Assembly (NCBI GenBank): GCA_046538735.1
Contig: JBKHII010000014.1
Location: 1 to 64,000, forward strand
DNA from: SLST01 sp046538735
GTDB lineage: Bacteria; Spirochaetota; Spirochaetia; DSM-27196; SLST01
Length of the DNA: 64,000 nucleotides
Reading direction: 5' to 3'
Shown piece after piece: positions 1-9,669 of the stretch. The notes beneath the pieces were generated by a model. The model was not told the origin of the DNA and searched no databases. It saw only the letters and a list, made by a program, of their open reading frames with translations. How positions within the stretch are numbered: position 1 is the stretch's first letter; every line of letters starts with the position of its first letter. Both the position numbers and the translations under genes were made by a program.

Positions 1-1
1 C

Positions 2-334
2 GCGGCGTATGCGGCGTCCAAGTCGTTCTTGCGCGTCCTCGGCGAGGGGCTGTGGCACGAGCTGCGCACCGAAGGCGTGGACGTGGTCGTACCGGTCGCC
101 GGCGCCGTGGACACGCCCGGCTACCGTGGCCAATCGCGATCGGGCCGTCGTGGGATGGGCGTCCTCTCGCCCGATCGGGTCGTGCACGCGACGTTCCGGG
201 CCCTCGGGCGAAGGCCGGTGGCGATCCCCGGCGTGTTCTATCGTCTTGCCGCCTTCGCGTTGGGTCGGCTCGTCCCGCGAACGCTCGCGGTCCGGATCAT
301 GTCGATCGCGGGGCGTAAGCTCAGCGGCTCGTAG
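2..334 (+). CDS. Short-chain dehydrogenase/reductase, C-terminal part (cut by window edge)
   Basis: The reading frame is open from base 2 and begins inside the gene, so the N-terminal NAD(P)-binding half lies outside the window. The first residues read AAYAASKSFL, which contains the SDR active-site YxxxK pair. They are followed by a typical SDR stretch (VLGEGLWHELRTEGVDV) and a region where a substrate-binding loop (GAVDTPGY) is expected. The tail is hydrophobic and basic, as in SDRs that act on lipids or steroids. Substrate and cofactor cannot be inferred. The TAG stop at 332-334 is 39 bases before the next gene on the same strand. Confidence 0.85.
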   Translation, partial: AAYAASKSFLRVLGEGLWHELRTEGVDVVVPVAGAVDTPGYRGQSRSGRRGMGVLSPDRVVHATFRALGRRPVAIPGVFYRLAAFALGRLVPRTLAVRIMSIAGRKLSGS

Positions 335-373
335 GAATTGACGCGCCCACGAGCCGGAGCGTACTGTCGAAGT

Positions 374-775
374 ATGGATGCTTCGATCGGCGGTGCGATT
401 CGTACGCTCGCCTGGTACAACCGGCCGGCGAACGAGTCACTCGGGTCAATCCTCTCCGAGCACGAAGCGCTCGCCATGCTGCCGGACACGACGTGGTACG
501 GCTCGGTGCTCGCATTGCTCTGCCACATCGCGATCTCCGATACCGTCTGGCTCAATCGGACGTGGCCCGCGAGTGTCGCTCGACCGTCCCGGCTCGATCT
601 CCGGTTCGATACGGTCGGCGAGCGCGTTCGGCAGCCGCGTTGGCAGCTCCTCCTCCACATGTTCAATCACGAGACGCACCACCGAGGTGCGATCTCGCAG
701 TTCCTGGACGAGCACGACGTGGCCAACGACTACTCGAATCTCGTCTACTACCTGCGAGACGACCAACGGTCGTGA
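374..775 (+). CDS. DinB-family protein, short version
   Basis: A 133-residue protein of the DinB/YfiT type, which are four-helix metal-binding proteins often acting as thiol-dependent transferases. The metal ligands expected for the family are visible: one His near residue 51 (LLCHIAISD) and a second cluster HMFNHETHHRG near residues 95-104. The region between these clusters is short for the family, so part of the usual helix bundle may be reduced. I chose the ATG at 374. A TTG at 338 would lengthen the protein, but those 12 extra residues look non-conserved. No strong ribosome binding site is visible for either start. The next gene starts 9 bases downstream, so both may be co-transcribed. 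Biological role unknown. Confidence 0.7.
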   Translation: MDASIGGAIRTLAWYNRPANESLGSILSEHEALAMLPDTTWYGSVLALLCHIAISDTVWLNRTWPASVARPSRLDLRFDTVGERVRQPRWQLLLHMFNHETHHRGAISQFLDEHDVANDYSNLVYYLRDDQRS

Positions 776-784
776 GGGGGAGCT

Positions 785-1753
785 ATGATCATCTGCATTG
801 GAGAGTCGCTCGTCGACTTCATTCCGGTTGACGAGGACTACCGTGCCGCCCCCGCGCACGGCGAGACGGGTTCCTCGGCGCTGCCGGTCTACCGGCCGAT
901 CGCGGGAGGGTGTCCGTTCAACTGCGCCGTCTCGGCGGCACGGCTGGACGGCGAAGTCGCGTTCGTGGGCACGGTATCGCGCGACTTCTTCGGTGATCAG
1001 ATCGTTGAGCGACTCGTCGCCAACCGTGTGGACGTCTCCATGATCACCCGTGTTCCCAACCCTACGACGCTTGCCTTCGTGAAGAAGGATACCGACGGTT
1101 CGGTTCGCTACGCGTTCTTCGCGAACGAGACCGCCGATCGTGCGCTGACGCGCGACCGCATCTCAGCGTCCCTGCCGACCGGTGCGATTCTCCAGTTCGG
1201 GTCAATCTCGCTCATCCCCGATCCCGAGGGTTCCGCGATCCTCGAGCTCGCCGGGCGCGAGCGCGGCACTCGTGTGATCGCGTTCGATCCGAACGTGCGC
1301 CCCAACCTCGTCCACGACGAAGCCGAGTACCGTTCACGGGTGGATCGCGCGCTCAGGGCGGCGACGCTGCTCAAGACGAGCGACGAGGATCTTGCCTGGA
1401 TCTACCCCGAGCTCTCGATCGAGGACGCCGCGAAGCGCGTGCTGGAGATGGGTGCCGGACTCGTCATCGTGACGAGCGGAGCACGCGGCAGCACCGCGTA
1501 CACGGAGAGCCTGACGGTGGCGATCACGGCGGAGGAGGTTGAGGTCTCGGACACGATCGGCGCCGGCGATTCCTTTCTCGCGGCGCTCCTCGTGTGGATG
1601 GAAGAGCGGCGGGTCACCGCGCCCATCGCCGTGGGCGGTCTCTCCGCGGGCGAGCTCCGCGAGATGCTCGGCTTTGCCTCGCGCGTCGCGGCGGTCACGT
1701 GCACCCGCGTGGGGGCAGACCCACCGTACCGGGACGAAGTCGGCCCGCTGTAG
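785..1753 (+). CDS. PfkB-family carbohydrate kinase, fructokinase-like
   Basis: A 322-residue cytoplasmic sugar kinase of the ribokinase/PfkB family, which transfers phosphate from ATP to a sugar hydroxyl. Visible signatures are the N-terminal ICIGESLVDF strand, the GG-containing motif GGCPFNCAVSAARL, the FDPNVRPNL segment, an NxxE-like segment SDEDLAWIYPE, and the C-terminal DTIGAGDSF motif carrying the catalytic base Asp. The length is normal. The mix resembles bacterial fructokinases (EC 2.7.1.4), but substrate choice in this family cannot be fixed by motif. The ATG at 785 follows a purine-rich GAGGGGGAG, a good ribosome binding site. It converges with the efflux operon on the other strand. 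Confidence 0.88.
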   Translation: MIICIGESLVDFIPVDEDYRAAPAHGETGSSALPVYRPIAGGCPFNCAVSAARLDGEVAFVGTVSRDFFGDQIVERLVANRVDVSMITRVPNPTTLAFVKKDTDGSVRYAFFANETADRALTRDRISASLPTGAILQFGSISLIPDPEGSAILELAGRERGTRVIAFDPNVRPNLVHDEAEYRSRVDRALRAATLLKTSDEDLAWIYPELSIEDAAKRVLEMGAGLVIVTSGARGSTAYTESLTVAITAEEVEVSDTIGAGDSFLAALLVWMEERRVTAPIAVGGLSAGELREMLGFASRVAAVTCTRVGADPPYRDEVGPL

Positions 1754-1803
1754 GTGTCACCGACCCTGCAGATGACCCAGCATCGGTCGCCCGGGGGGCA
1801 GGG

Positions 1804-3507
1804 CTACTCCTCGGACGGACGACTCGTCAGCAGCTCGGTGACGTCCACTCCGCGCAGTACGGCCGCGTCCACGTACGCGAGGAAGAGCTGCGATCTGAGG
1901 TCGGCGAGCCGACTCACCCCCGCGGCGATCGCCACCCTGATCTCCTCAATACGGAGCTCGGTCGAGGCGCCGATGTCGCGAAGCCCCAGCTCGGATTCCA
2001 GCTGATCCCGATCGAACTCGAGCTCGAACTCCACGAGGTCGATCCGCCCTTCAATCGTCCGGATGCGCTGCGCTCGGATCGCAGCCTCCGTGTCGCGATC
2101 CCGGGCTGCCCGCTCGAGGTCGCGCTCGGCGAGCTCTACGGCATACCCGGCCTGAACGATGGCCCGCGCCCGGCTCGCCTCGAGGCCGAGCGGGACCGAG
2201 AGTCCGATCGAGAGCGAGACGTCAACGCCCGCGCCCTCTCCGAAGTAGTCGGTGACCGTCCCTCCGAGCGTGTCCGGCGATTCTCGCTCGTCCGCGTAGC
2301 GCGGGATGAGCGAGAGGGCGGCGGTGCTCGTTGCACGTTCCTGCTTCCGAGCGAGACGGAGGTCCGCCCGGGCTCGCTCCAGGGCGAGGAGCGCGGTACG
2401 TTCCTCGAGCGTAGGTGCCGGGCTCACGGATGCAAGATCGGCGGTCGGCGCGCCGGCCCACGCGTCCGCGTTCTCGAGCTCGGTCCGTTCCGCGATCGCG
2501 GCGCCGGTGAGGCGTCCGAGCTCGATCTCGATCTCCCGTGCGGCGAGCTCGGTCTGGAGGATCGACTCCTCGACTCGGCCGAGTTGTACCTGGAGCGTGA
2601 AGATCTGCTGCCTCGATCCCTGCCCCTGTTCCTCGCGGATGCGTGCCTGGTCGAGTTGAAGCTCCAGGAGCCGTTGCTGCGCGCGCTGAGTCCCCACGGA
2701 TCGCCGGAGCGTACCAAGCTGCGCGTAGAGCGAGATCACCGTCGTCGTGAGCCGGCGACGGATCTGCTCCTCCACGAGCTGAGACTCATCCACGCCGCGA
2801 AGCGCCTGCTCGAGGACGAGTCGCGGTTCCTCGGTGTCCAGGAAGCGGCCGTCCACGAAGAGCGGCTGGGAGAGCGCGAACGAAAGGGCGGGTCGAAGCG
2901 AGTAGCTCGTGGATGTGTCGTCGTGAAACGTCGTCGTCACGGCGAACGATGTGCTCACGCCGGCCGAGAGTCTTCCGGCCGAGGGAAGCGGCTGCACGAC
3001 GTCCAGCGAGACGCCGGTCGAGTTCGTGAGTGAGGTGACCGGGGAGGGCGGAAAATCGGCCACGCTCGTGATGTCTGCGAAGTTCGCTCCGCGTTGCGTC
3101 GCGAGCGAGTAGAGCGGGTCAGCCGCGAGTGTGAACCGAGGCTCGGTGCTCTCGCGAACGGAGTCGACCGAGGTCGCGGCGATCGAGGTGCGGATTCGGC
3201 TCTGCTCGATGTCGATGCTCGTCTCGAGGGCGCGCGAGATCGCGTCCGAGAGCGTGAGTCGGTCAAGCGGTGCCGGGCTCCGGGCGAGCGCGGGCGAGGT
3301 GGAGTCCTGGGCGAACACCGGCGCGAGCGAGGAGAGAACAAGCGCGACGAGAGCGGCGGTGCGCGCGCCTCCTGGAGCGCTGACGCGCACCCGTCCGGAC
3401 GTGGGGCCACTCGGCGCGGATGCGAGGGCGGCTGGTGCGGCGGAGCCGCGCGAGTGAACCGTCGGCATGACTCCGGCTGTGTGCTTCTCGAATTGGTGGT
3501 GCCTCAT
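1804..3507 (-). CDS. TolC-family outer-membrane efflux protein
   Basis: A 567-residue outer-membrane channel protein of the TolC/OprM type, third gene of a tripartite efflux operon. After an unusually long N-terminal segment (about 45 residues) comes a hydrophobic signal sequence ending in APVFAQ. The mature part opens with LTLSDAISRALE, the standard TolC repeat start, and then shows long alpha-helical, Glu/Arg/Gln-rich stretches in two homologous halves. The ATG at 3507 overlaps the TGA of the upstream pump gene (TGATG), implying translational coupling. An in-frame start upstream at 3540 exists but would lie deep inside the pump gene. The long pre-signal segment is odd, and an internal start closer to the signal sequence is possible. 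Confidence 0.88.
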   Translation of the reverse strand: MRHHQFEKHTAGVMPTVHSRGSAAPAALASAPSGPTSGRVRVSAPGGARTAALVALVLSSLAPVFAQDSTSPALARSPAPLDRLTLSDAISRALETSIDIEQSRIRTSIAATSVDSVRESTEPRFTLAADPLYSLATQRGANFADITSVADFPPSPVTSLTNSTGVSLDVVQPLPSAGRLSAGVSTSFAVTTTFHDDTSTSYSLRPALSFALSQPLFVDGRFLDTEEPRLVLEQALRGVDESQLVEEQIRRRLTTTVISLYAQLGTLRRSVGTQRAQQRLLELQLDQARIREEQGQGSRQQIFTLQVQLGRVEESILQTELAAREIEIELGRLTGAAIAERTELENADAWAGAPTADLASVSPAPTLEERTALLALERARADLRLARKQERATSTAALSLIPRYADERESPDTLGGTVTDYFGEGAGVDVSLSIGLSVPLGLEASRARAIVQAGYAVELAERDLERAARDRDTEAAIRAQRIRTIEGRIDLVEFELEFDRDQLESELGLRDIGASTELRIEEIRVAIAAGVSRLADLRSQLFLAYVDAAVLRGVDVTELLTSRPSEE

Positions 3508-6500
3508 CAGTCGTTTCCTCCGCTGTACGCCTCGGTCCACTCGGGCTCGTTCGCAGGCGCGGTGGCCGGAACGCGGTTCTTCGCGCGGTCGTAGAGCAGC
3601 CCGTAGATCGAGGGCACGACCACGAGCGCGGTGATGGTGGAGAAGAGCAGTCCGAAAATGATCGTGCTCGCCATGGGGCCCCAGATGACGGAGGTGCCGC
3701 CGATGCCGATCGCGGTCGGGAGAAGCCCGGCGATCGTCGTGATCGAGGTGAGCAGGATCGGGCGCAGTCGCGTGGACGTGCCTTCCACCACCGCGTCCGC
3801 GACCGACGCGCCTTCCTTTCGCCTGTCGTTGACGAACGACACCAGTACGATCGTGTCGTTCACCGCGATTCCCGCGAGCGCGACCGAGGCGTAGATCACC
3901 GTGGTCGAAAGCGGGGTACCCGAGACGACGAGGAAGAGAATCACTCCCACGAAAGCGAACGGTATCGAGAGGAGAATCAGGAGCGGTTGCGTATACGAGT
4001 TGAACTGCGTACCGAGGATCAGGTAGATCAGCAGGATCCCGAGCACGAAGATGCGGAGGATCTCCACGAGCAGATTGGTGAGCTCGGCGAACTCGCCGCC
4101 GACGCCGAGGGTGACGCCCGGGAACTGCGGTTGGTAGGTCTCCGCGAAGAGCGTTTCGATCTCCTCGTTGATCGCGGCAAGGTTACTCTCGTCGTACGCC
4201 TCGGCCTCGATGGTTACCTCGCGTTTACCGTCGAGGCGCCTGATCGAGGCGAGGGCGTCCGCCTCGTCCAGGCGGGCGATCGTGGAGAAGGGGATGAGTC
4301 GACCGTCGTTCGTGGGGATCTTCATCTGATTGATCTCGCCTGTGGTCGCCTGCTCGGTGCCGGCGTAGCGAACCACGACGTCGAGCTCCTCGTTCTCCAC
4401 GAACACCGTGGAGGCGGGGATGCCGTCGAAGGTCGTGCGGATAAACTCGCCGACCGCCTGCGCGGAGAGGCCGAGCGCCGCGGCACGCTCCTCGTCCACC
4501 ATGACACGAAGCTCGGGGGTTCCCGAATCGAGGTTGCTGTCCACGTTGAAGAGCTCGGGGTAGGTCCGGAGTCGGTCGACGATCCCGTTCGCGACGACCG
4601 AGAGCTCCTCGTAGTCGTCGCCGAAGATGCGGAAGCTGACCGGAGGGTCGGTGGGCGGGCCGTTCGTGGCTCTGCGGAACTGCACCGAGTCGGGGCCGGA
4701 GATGTCGCGGGTCTCCGACTGAACGTCCGCCATGATCTCGGTGATGCTCCGGGTCCGGCCTTCGTTCTGCTCGGTAAGGTCCACGACGAGCTGCGCGACG
4801 CTGCTGCGGTTCACGGTCTCGGCGTTCTGTTGGGAGAATCCCACCGATGAGTTCACCGAAACGATCTCTCCGTCTCCCACTCGGCGAAGGATCCGTTGCT
4901 CGTACTGCGCGACGACGTCGTTCGTCCGTTCGCGCGTGGTCCCGGGAGGCATCTCGAGCTCGACATAGAAGAGCGTGAAGTCCTCGGCGCTGAAGAGATC
5001 CTGCCGGATGAAGGGCACGAGCGCGAAGGTGCCGATGAGGACGACGGCCATGATCGCAATCGTCAGGCCTCGGAACCGGTACGCTGCGCGCGTGAACCGC
5101 TCGAAGCCGCGCTGGATCGTGTCGAAGAACGCGCGTTTCGGCTCACGGTTTCCGCCCGGCCAGTCCGCGAAGTGCGACGGCAGGAAGAATGCGGCCTCGA
5201 AAGTGGATGCGATGAGCGCGATCGCGACGGTGAGCGGCACGACGCGAAGGAAAAGCCCGATCACGCCGGGCAGCAGTGTGAGCGGGAGGAAGGCTGCGAC
5301 CGTGGTGAGCGTCGCGGCAATCACCGGGACGATGACCTCCTGCGTGCCCTTGATCGCGGCCTCGTGCTTGGAGAGTCCCATCTGGCGATAGCGGAAGCTG
5401 TTCTCCACGATCACGATGGCGTGGTCCACGATCAGGCCGAGCACGAGCACGAGTCCGAAGAGCGTGTTGCTGTTGAGCGTCTCTCCGAGGAGCTCGAGCA
5501 CCACGAAGGTAATCGCGAAGGTGATTGGTATGCCGAGCGCGGTCATGACGGCGTTCCTGATCCCCACGAAGAGGAAAAGGATGCCCACGAGCAGGACGAG
5601 TCCGATGAGCGCGTTGTTGACGAGGACATCGATGCTGTCGCGGATCTGGACCGTGGAATCGTTCGAGAGGCTGAACTCGAGCGTGGGGTCGGCGGATGCT
5701 CCGACCGTCTCGACTTCCTCCCGAACCGCTTCGATCACGCCGACGGAGCTGCCGCGCGGCACCTTGCTCACGCGGAGCGTCACCGCCTGTTCGCCGTTGA
5801 ACCGGCTCAGGGGTGTGCTGTCGTCGAAGGTGAGGTCGACGGTTGCTGCGTCCGCGAGCCGCACGATGCCGGTGGACGTACGCCGCACGACGATCCCGCG
5901 GAACTCCTCCACCTGCTCGAGCGAGCCGACCGTGCGCAGGAGATACTCGCGCCCCGCCGCGTCCACGGTGCCTCCCGGGATCGTCACGTTTCTCCCCTGG
6001 ACCGCGCGGACGATCTCGCCGATGCCGATCCCGAGCGCCTCCATCCGCTCCTGCCGTGCCGAAATGGTGATCTCCCGCTCACGCGCTCCAATGAGATCCA
6101 CGCCGGAGACGTCCGCCCGTTGCTCGATTCGCGAGGCGAGGTCGCGCGCCGTCTCGTCCAGCAGCGCGAAGTCGCTCGTTCCGTGGAGCACTACCTCCAC
6201 GACCGGTAGGAAGTCGTTGGACGAGAAGTCGTCGATGGTCGCCTGGAGCGTTCCCGAAGGCAGATCGACGTTTGTGAACCGATTCTGCACCTCCTGGAAC
6301 GAACGGGCAAACTCGTCGTTCGCGAGTCCGTCGTCGAACTCCAACGTGACGATCGTCAGGCCCTCACTCGTTTCCGAGCGGATGGTCTCCAGGTTCTCGA
6401 TTCCACCCATCTCTCGCTCGATAGGGACTGTCACGCTCTGCTCCACGTCCTCCGCCGAGACGCCGGGATACGGTACGATGATGTTCACAAAGAAGAGCGG

Positions 6501-6620
6501 CACCTCGGAGAACTGCTCCTGAGGAAGACGGGTCAGACTGAAGGCGCCGAGTGCGAGCACCGCAAACATCAGGATGTTCACGAGTACCGGGTTCTTGACG
6601 GAGAGCTTTGCGATGTTCAT
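3507..6620 (-). CDS. RND-family efflux pump (AcrB/HAE1 type)
   Basis: A 1037-residue inner-membrane proton-driven exporter. The N-terminus (MNIAKLSVKNPVLVNILMF) forms the first membrane helix. It is followed by a porter domain with the typical sequence YPGVSAEDVEQSVT, and a helical block with the characteristic GLVLVLGLIVDHAIVIVEN motif. A second repeat shows ASVALAGIAVNDTIVLVSF. Twelve membrane segments in a 1+5+1+5 layout can be traced, with two large periplasmic loops. Length is typical for the family. It overlaps the adaptor gene by 4 bases (ATGA) and the TolC gene in the same manner, so all three are translated together. The substrate (drug, metal or lipid) is not evident; nothing in the sequence suggests a heavy-metal type. 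Confidence 0.95.
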   Translation of the reverse strand: MNIAKLSVKNPVLVNILMFAVLALGAFSLTRLPQEQFSEVPLFFVNIIVPYPGVSAEDVEQSVTVPIEREMGGIENLETIRSETSEGLTIVTLEFDDGLANDEFARSFQEVQNRFTNVDLPSGTLQATIDDFSSNDFLPVVEVVLHGTSDFALLDETARDLASRIEQRADVSGVDLIGAREREITISARQERMEALGIGIGEIVRAVQGRNVTIPGGTVDAAGREYLLRTVGSLEQVEEFRGIVVRRTSTGIVRLADAATVDLTFDDSTPLSRFNGEQAVTLRVSKVPRGSSVGVIEAVREEVETVGASADPTLEFSLSNDSTVQIRDSIDVLVNNALIGLVLLVGILFLFVGIRNAVMTALGIPITFAITFVVLELLGETLNSNTLFGLVLVLGLIVDHAIVIVENSFRYRQMGLSKHEAAIKGTQEVIVPVIAATLTTVAAFLPLTLLPGVIGLFLRVVPLTVAIALIASTFEAAFFLPSHFADWPGGNREPKRAFFDTIQRGFERFTRAAYRFRGLTIAIMAVVLIGTFALVPFIRQDLFSAEDFTLFYVELEMPPGTTRERTNDVVAQYEQRILRRVGDGEIVSVNSSVGFSQQNAETVNRSSVAQLVVDLTEQNEGRTRSITEIMADVQSETRDISGPDSVQFRRATNGPPTDPPVSFRIFGDDYEELSVVANGIVDRLRTYPELFNVDSNLDSGTPELRVMVDEERAAALGLSAQAVGEFIRTTFDGIPASTVFVENEELDVVVRYAGTEQATTGEINQMKIPTNDGRLIPFSTIARLDEADALASIRRLDGKREVTIEAEAYDESNLAAINEEIETLFAETYQPQFPGVTLGVGGEFAELTNLLVEILRIFVLGILLIYLILGTQFNSYTQPLLILLSIPFAFVGVILFLVVSGTPLSTTVIYASVALAGIAVNDTIVLVSFVNDRRKEGASVADAVVEGTSTRLRPILLTSITTIAGLLPTAIGIGGTSVIWGPMASTIIFGLLFSTITALVVVPSIYGLLYDRAKNRVPATAPANEPEWTEAYSGGND

Positions 6621-7735
6621 GGGGACTCCTGCGCGAAGCCGCCCGGAGTCGATACGGTGACGGCGCTGCCGTCTGCGATCGTGCCGAGACCCGTCACGAT
6701 CACGCGCTCACCGATCGTGAGTCCGGCGGTCACCGCGACGCGTTCTCCCACGCGCTCCCCGGTGGCAACCGCCCGCCGCTCGGCCCGGCCGTCCTCCGTG
6801 GCGACGAAGAGGTAGCTCTCATCTCCTGCCTGCTGAACGGCTCTCGCGGGCACGAGGATCGCTCGCGGAGAGCCGCTCGGCGGGATACGGACCGTTGCAG
6901 ACAGCCCGGATCGCGCCCTGGAGCCGAGCCGGTTCGTCCACCGAACGATGACCGGGAAGCTGCCGGTGTTCGCATCGCTTCCCGCCGCGATCGCGTGGAC
7001 GTACGCCGGTATCTCGCGCTCTCCAGCCGCGGCAAAGGAGACGTACGCGGGCGAGCCGGCCGCAACGTACTGGATCTCACGTTCTCCGAGCGAAACAACG
7101 GTTTCCAGCTCGCTCAGGTCAACGATGCGCGCCACCGGCGAGCCCGGGGTGAGTTGGTTTCCCACCTGGACGAGCCGCTCCTTGCTCGCGACGAGCCCGG
7201 AGATCGGCGCTTCGATCCGGCGGTCGGCGAGCGCTTTCTCCGCCTGGGCGAGGCGAGATCGGGCGCCGGCAAGCGTGCTCCGTGCGGTAGAGAGCTGCGT
7301 CTGCGACGCATTGCCGCTTCCCACGAGCCGTTCGGTCGAGGCGAGATCGAGCTCGGCCGAGGCCAGACTCTCTCGAGCCTCGTCTACGGTGAGTGCCTGG
7401 ATCGTCTCGTCCATCGCGACGAGGAGGTCGCCTTGCTCGACCGCCTGTCCGAGCGTGAAGCTCACTTCCCGTACGATGCCCTGCGTCTCGGAGACGACGG
7501 TGATCTCGCTCGCTCCGCGGATGAGCCCGCTCGCGACGATGTCACCCACGAGCGTCTGCTGCTTAGCGACGATCGCTTCCACCGCGAGCGGATCGTTCGC
7601 CCCCATCCGCTCCATCGCGGCATCGGCGGTTGCCGTGCTCGCTGCGTCCGGAGATTGCTCGCAACTCACAGCAACGACCGTCATGGCCGCGACCATTGAT
7701 AGCCCAATATGTCTAACAACGCCAGACCTACGCAT
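6617..7735 (-). CDS. RND efflux periplasmic adaptor (membrane fusion) lipoprotein
   Basis: A 372-residue HlyD/AcrA-type adaptor that links the RND pump to the TolC channel. The N-terminus is a lipoprotein signal with a spirochaete-like lipobox VAVSC (Cys 25), so the mature protein should be tethered to a membrane by lipid. The core shows the lipoyl/biotinyl half-motif GEIREVSFTLGQAVEQGDLLVAMD, an alpha-helical hairpin rich in Ala, Glu and Arg, a second half-lipoyl (APISGLVASKERLVQVGNQL) and beta-barrel strands. The ATG at 7735 follows a GGGG-containing ribosome binding site. It is first in the operon, with the next start codon overlapping its stop. Confidence 0.9.
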   Translation of the reverse strand: MRRSGVVRHIGLSMVAAMTVVAVSCEQSPDAASTATADAAMERMGANDPLAVEAIVAKQQTLVGDIVASGLIRGASEITVVSETQGIVREVSFTLGQAVEQGDLLVAMDETIQALTVDEARESLASAELDLASTERLVGSGNASQTQLSTARSTLAGARSRLAQAEKALADRRIEAPISGLVASKERLVQVGNQLTPGSPVARIVDLSELETVVSLGEREIQYVAAGSPAYVSFAAAGEREIPAYVHAIAAGSDANTGSFPVIVRWTNRLGSRARSGLSATVRIPPSGSPRAILVPARAVQQAGDESYLFVATEDGRAERRAVATGERVGERVAVTAGLTIGERVIVTGLGTIADGSAVTVSTPGGFAQESP

Positions 7736-8004
7736 CGATCCCCCTTTACCGGTCGAATGTAACTATGGATTGTTGGAGGGAAAAGAGAAATCTACCTAGA
7801 CTTCGGTAGTTTGCTGCCGGGTTTCGAAAATGTCAGGAAGCGTGCAGGTCGGACCGTCGTAACCCACGATCGCAGCGGCAGATGACATGGTACCGCTGCG
7901 CGTCCTTCATGCAGCGCCACAAATTGCGTCCGGTCCGCGAGTTCCGAGCGATCGACCTGCAGGGTCAGTGACATTCTCCAAGTGCGGATGAGTCGCAGGT
8001 GCGG

Positions 8005-9669
8005 CTACAGGTACGCTGCCGCCGCGAAGAGCCCGAGGCCGAGGACGAAGAAGAGGAGTACCGTGCGGAGCTCGGGCGCAAGGCGTTCCACGCGGTGCGC
8101 GACCCGTTTCCCGGCGGAGCTTGCGGCGACGGAATAGAGCGCGACGCCGAGCACGAGGATCGGGAGCGCGTCCAGCAGTTTCCCGGTCGAGAAGAAGGTC
8201 TGCGGCAGGCCCGCGTCGACCGCGTGACCCGCGACCGCGGACACCGAGGAGCCGGAGAGCAGTCGCGAGAGCGCGAGCGAGACGGGCCGCGCGAAGACGC
8301 CGGTCGCAAGGCAGGCGATCGCGAGCGCAAGGACCGGGACGTGGACGAGGAATCCGGGTCCCGGTGCGTGGGTGAGACGTTCTCCCTTTGGACCGGGCAT
8401 TACGATTCGCGAGATCTTGATGAACGATGCGGTCGTGCCGATCGCCGTGATCCAGAGGAGCGCGTACGCCGGTGAGCCCTTGAGCGCGGCCGAGATGAGC
8501 TGTTTGCTGGCGAACCCGTTGAACGGTGGGATGCCTGCGATCGAGAACGCCCCGATGAGGAAGGCGAGCGAGAGGAGGGGGGCGCGTCGGCCTATCGGCG
8601 TCATCTTGTAGAGGTCGCGCTCGCCCGTCATCCGGATTGCGGTTCCGGCGACGATGAAGAGCAGGCTCTTGAAGAGTGCGTGGTGCATCGCGTGCGAGAA
8701 GGCGGCGACGCTCGAGATCGCGCCGGCGGCGCCGAACGCCGCGAGCACGTAGCCCATCTGCGAGATCGAGTGATAGGCGAGGAGCCGTTTCGCGTCTCGC
8801 TGGGCGAGCGCCCAGACGACTGCGAGGATCGCGGTGGCGGCGCCGATCCAGAGCAGGAGGTCGTTGAGGTAGTCGGCGTTGAAGGTGACCACGATTCGCA
8901 TCATCGCGAAGAACGAGACCTTGATGAGCACACCCGAGAGCAAGGCGCTGATCGGGTGCGGCGCGTACGCGTGCGCTTCCGGTAGCCACGTGTGAAAGGG
9001 GATGAACGCAGTGCGTACGCCGATGCCCACGCAGAGTGCCGCGACGGCGAAATGGATGCTCCTGGTCTCCGCGAGCGAGCCGGCGGCGACTGCGTGCGCG
9101 ATCCGATCCAGCGAGAGCATGCCGAAGTCGCGATAGACGATGAAGACACCGAACAGGAAGAAGAGGATGCCGACGGAGCTCAGCATGAGATACTTGAAGC
9201 CGGCAAGGAGTCCCTCATCGGTTCGGTCGAAGGCGATCAGCACGTACGCCGAGATCGCCACGATCTCGAAGCCCACGAACATCGTGAAGATGTCGCCGGT
9301 GAGAACGACGAGCTGCATACCCGCGACGAGCAGCATCAGGAAGAAGAAGTAGCGCGCGCGGTAGCGGCCCACGGTGAGTGAGGCGAGGGCGACCATCGAA
9401 GAGATGCCCACGATGAGTGCGGAGCCGAGCCACGCGAAAACGTCCAGATAGAGCGCGATTCCGACCGGCTCCCGCCATCCGCCCATCTCGTAGACCAATC
9501 GGCCGCCGTCCGTGACCAGCGGGTAAGAATACACCACGATCGCCGCCATTCCGAGAAGCGGTAGGGCGGAGACGATGGAGAAGGCGAGCTCCGCCTTCGC
9601 GAGCTTCCCGAAGAGCGCGATGAGCGCTCCGGCGAACGGCAGAACGACGAGCAGGACGACGCTATTCAT
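8005..9669 (-). CDS. mnhD: Mrp/Mbh antiporter subunit D (proton-conducting, NuoM/N-like)
   Basis: A 554-residue polytopic membrane protein of the complex I NuoL/M/N family, the large subunit of a multi-subunit cation/proton antiporter. The charged, conserved intramembrane segments are visible: GFEIVAISAYVLIAFDR (key Glu), FHTWLPEAHAYAPHPISALLSGV (His/Pro region), and LAYHSISQMGY with the following Lys/His helix. About 14 hydrophobic helices are seen. The ATG at 9669 is preferred over the upstream in-frame ATG, because it gives the usual hydrophobic MNSVVLLVVLP start and only an 8-base overlap with the C subunit. It is the last and only large pump subunit of the operon, as in Mbh-type modules; no separate MnhA N-terminal (NuoL-like) gene is present. 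Confidence 0.9.
   Translation of the reverse strand: MNSVVLLVVLPFAGALIALFGKLAKAELAFSIVSALPLLGMAAIVVYSYPLVTDGGRLVYEMGGWREPVGIALYLDVFAWLGSALIVGISSMVALASLTVGRYRARYFFFLMLLVAGMQLVVLTGDIFTMFVGFEIVAISAYVLIAFDRTDEGLLAGFKYLMLSSVGILFFLFGVFIVYRDFGMLSLDRIAHAVAAGSLAETRSIHFAVAALCVGIGVRTAFIPFHTWLPEAHAYAPHPISALLSGVLIKVSFFAMMRIVVTFNADYLNDLLLWIGAATAILAVVWALAQRDAKRLLAYHSISQMGYVLAAFGAAGAISSVAAFSHAMHHALFKSLLFIVAGTAIRMTGERDLYKMTPIGRRAPLLSLAFLIGAFSIAGIPPFNGFASKQLISAALKGSPAYALLWITAIGTTASFIKISRIVMPGPKGERLTHAPGPGFLVHVPVLALAIACLATGVFARPVSLALSRLLSGSSVSAVAGHAVDAGLPQTFFSTGKLLDALPILVLGVALYSVAASSAGKRVAHRVERLAPELRTVLLFFVLGLGLFAAAAYL

Noticed and set aside
338..373. TTG start extending the DinB-like protein
   Set aside because: Adds 12 unlikely residues (MTRPRAGAYCRS) and has no ribosome binding site.
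1594..3033. 479-codon forward ORF opposite the TolC gene
   Set aside because: Arg/Glu-rich shadow frame produced by codon bias of the real minus-strand gene; no domain and no ribosome binding site.
7792..7974. 60-codon reverse ORF in the 269-base gap between the antiporter and efflux operons
   Set aside because: GGAG lies too close to the ATG, the product has no recognisable feature, and the gap (7736-8004) shows no other gene. Possible but unsupported.
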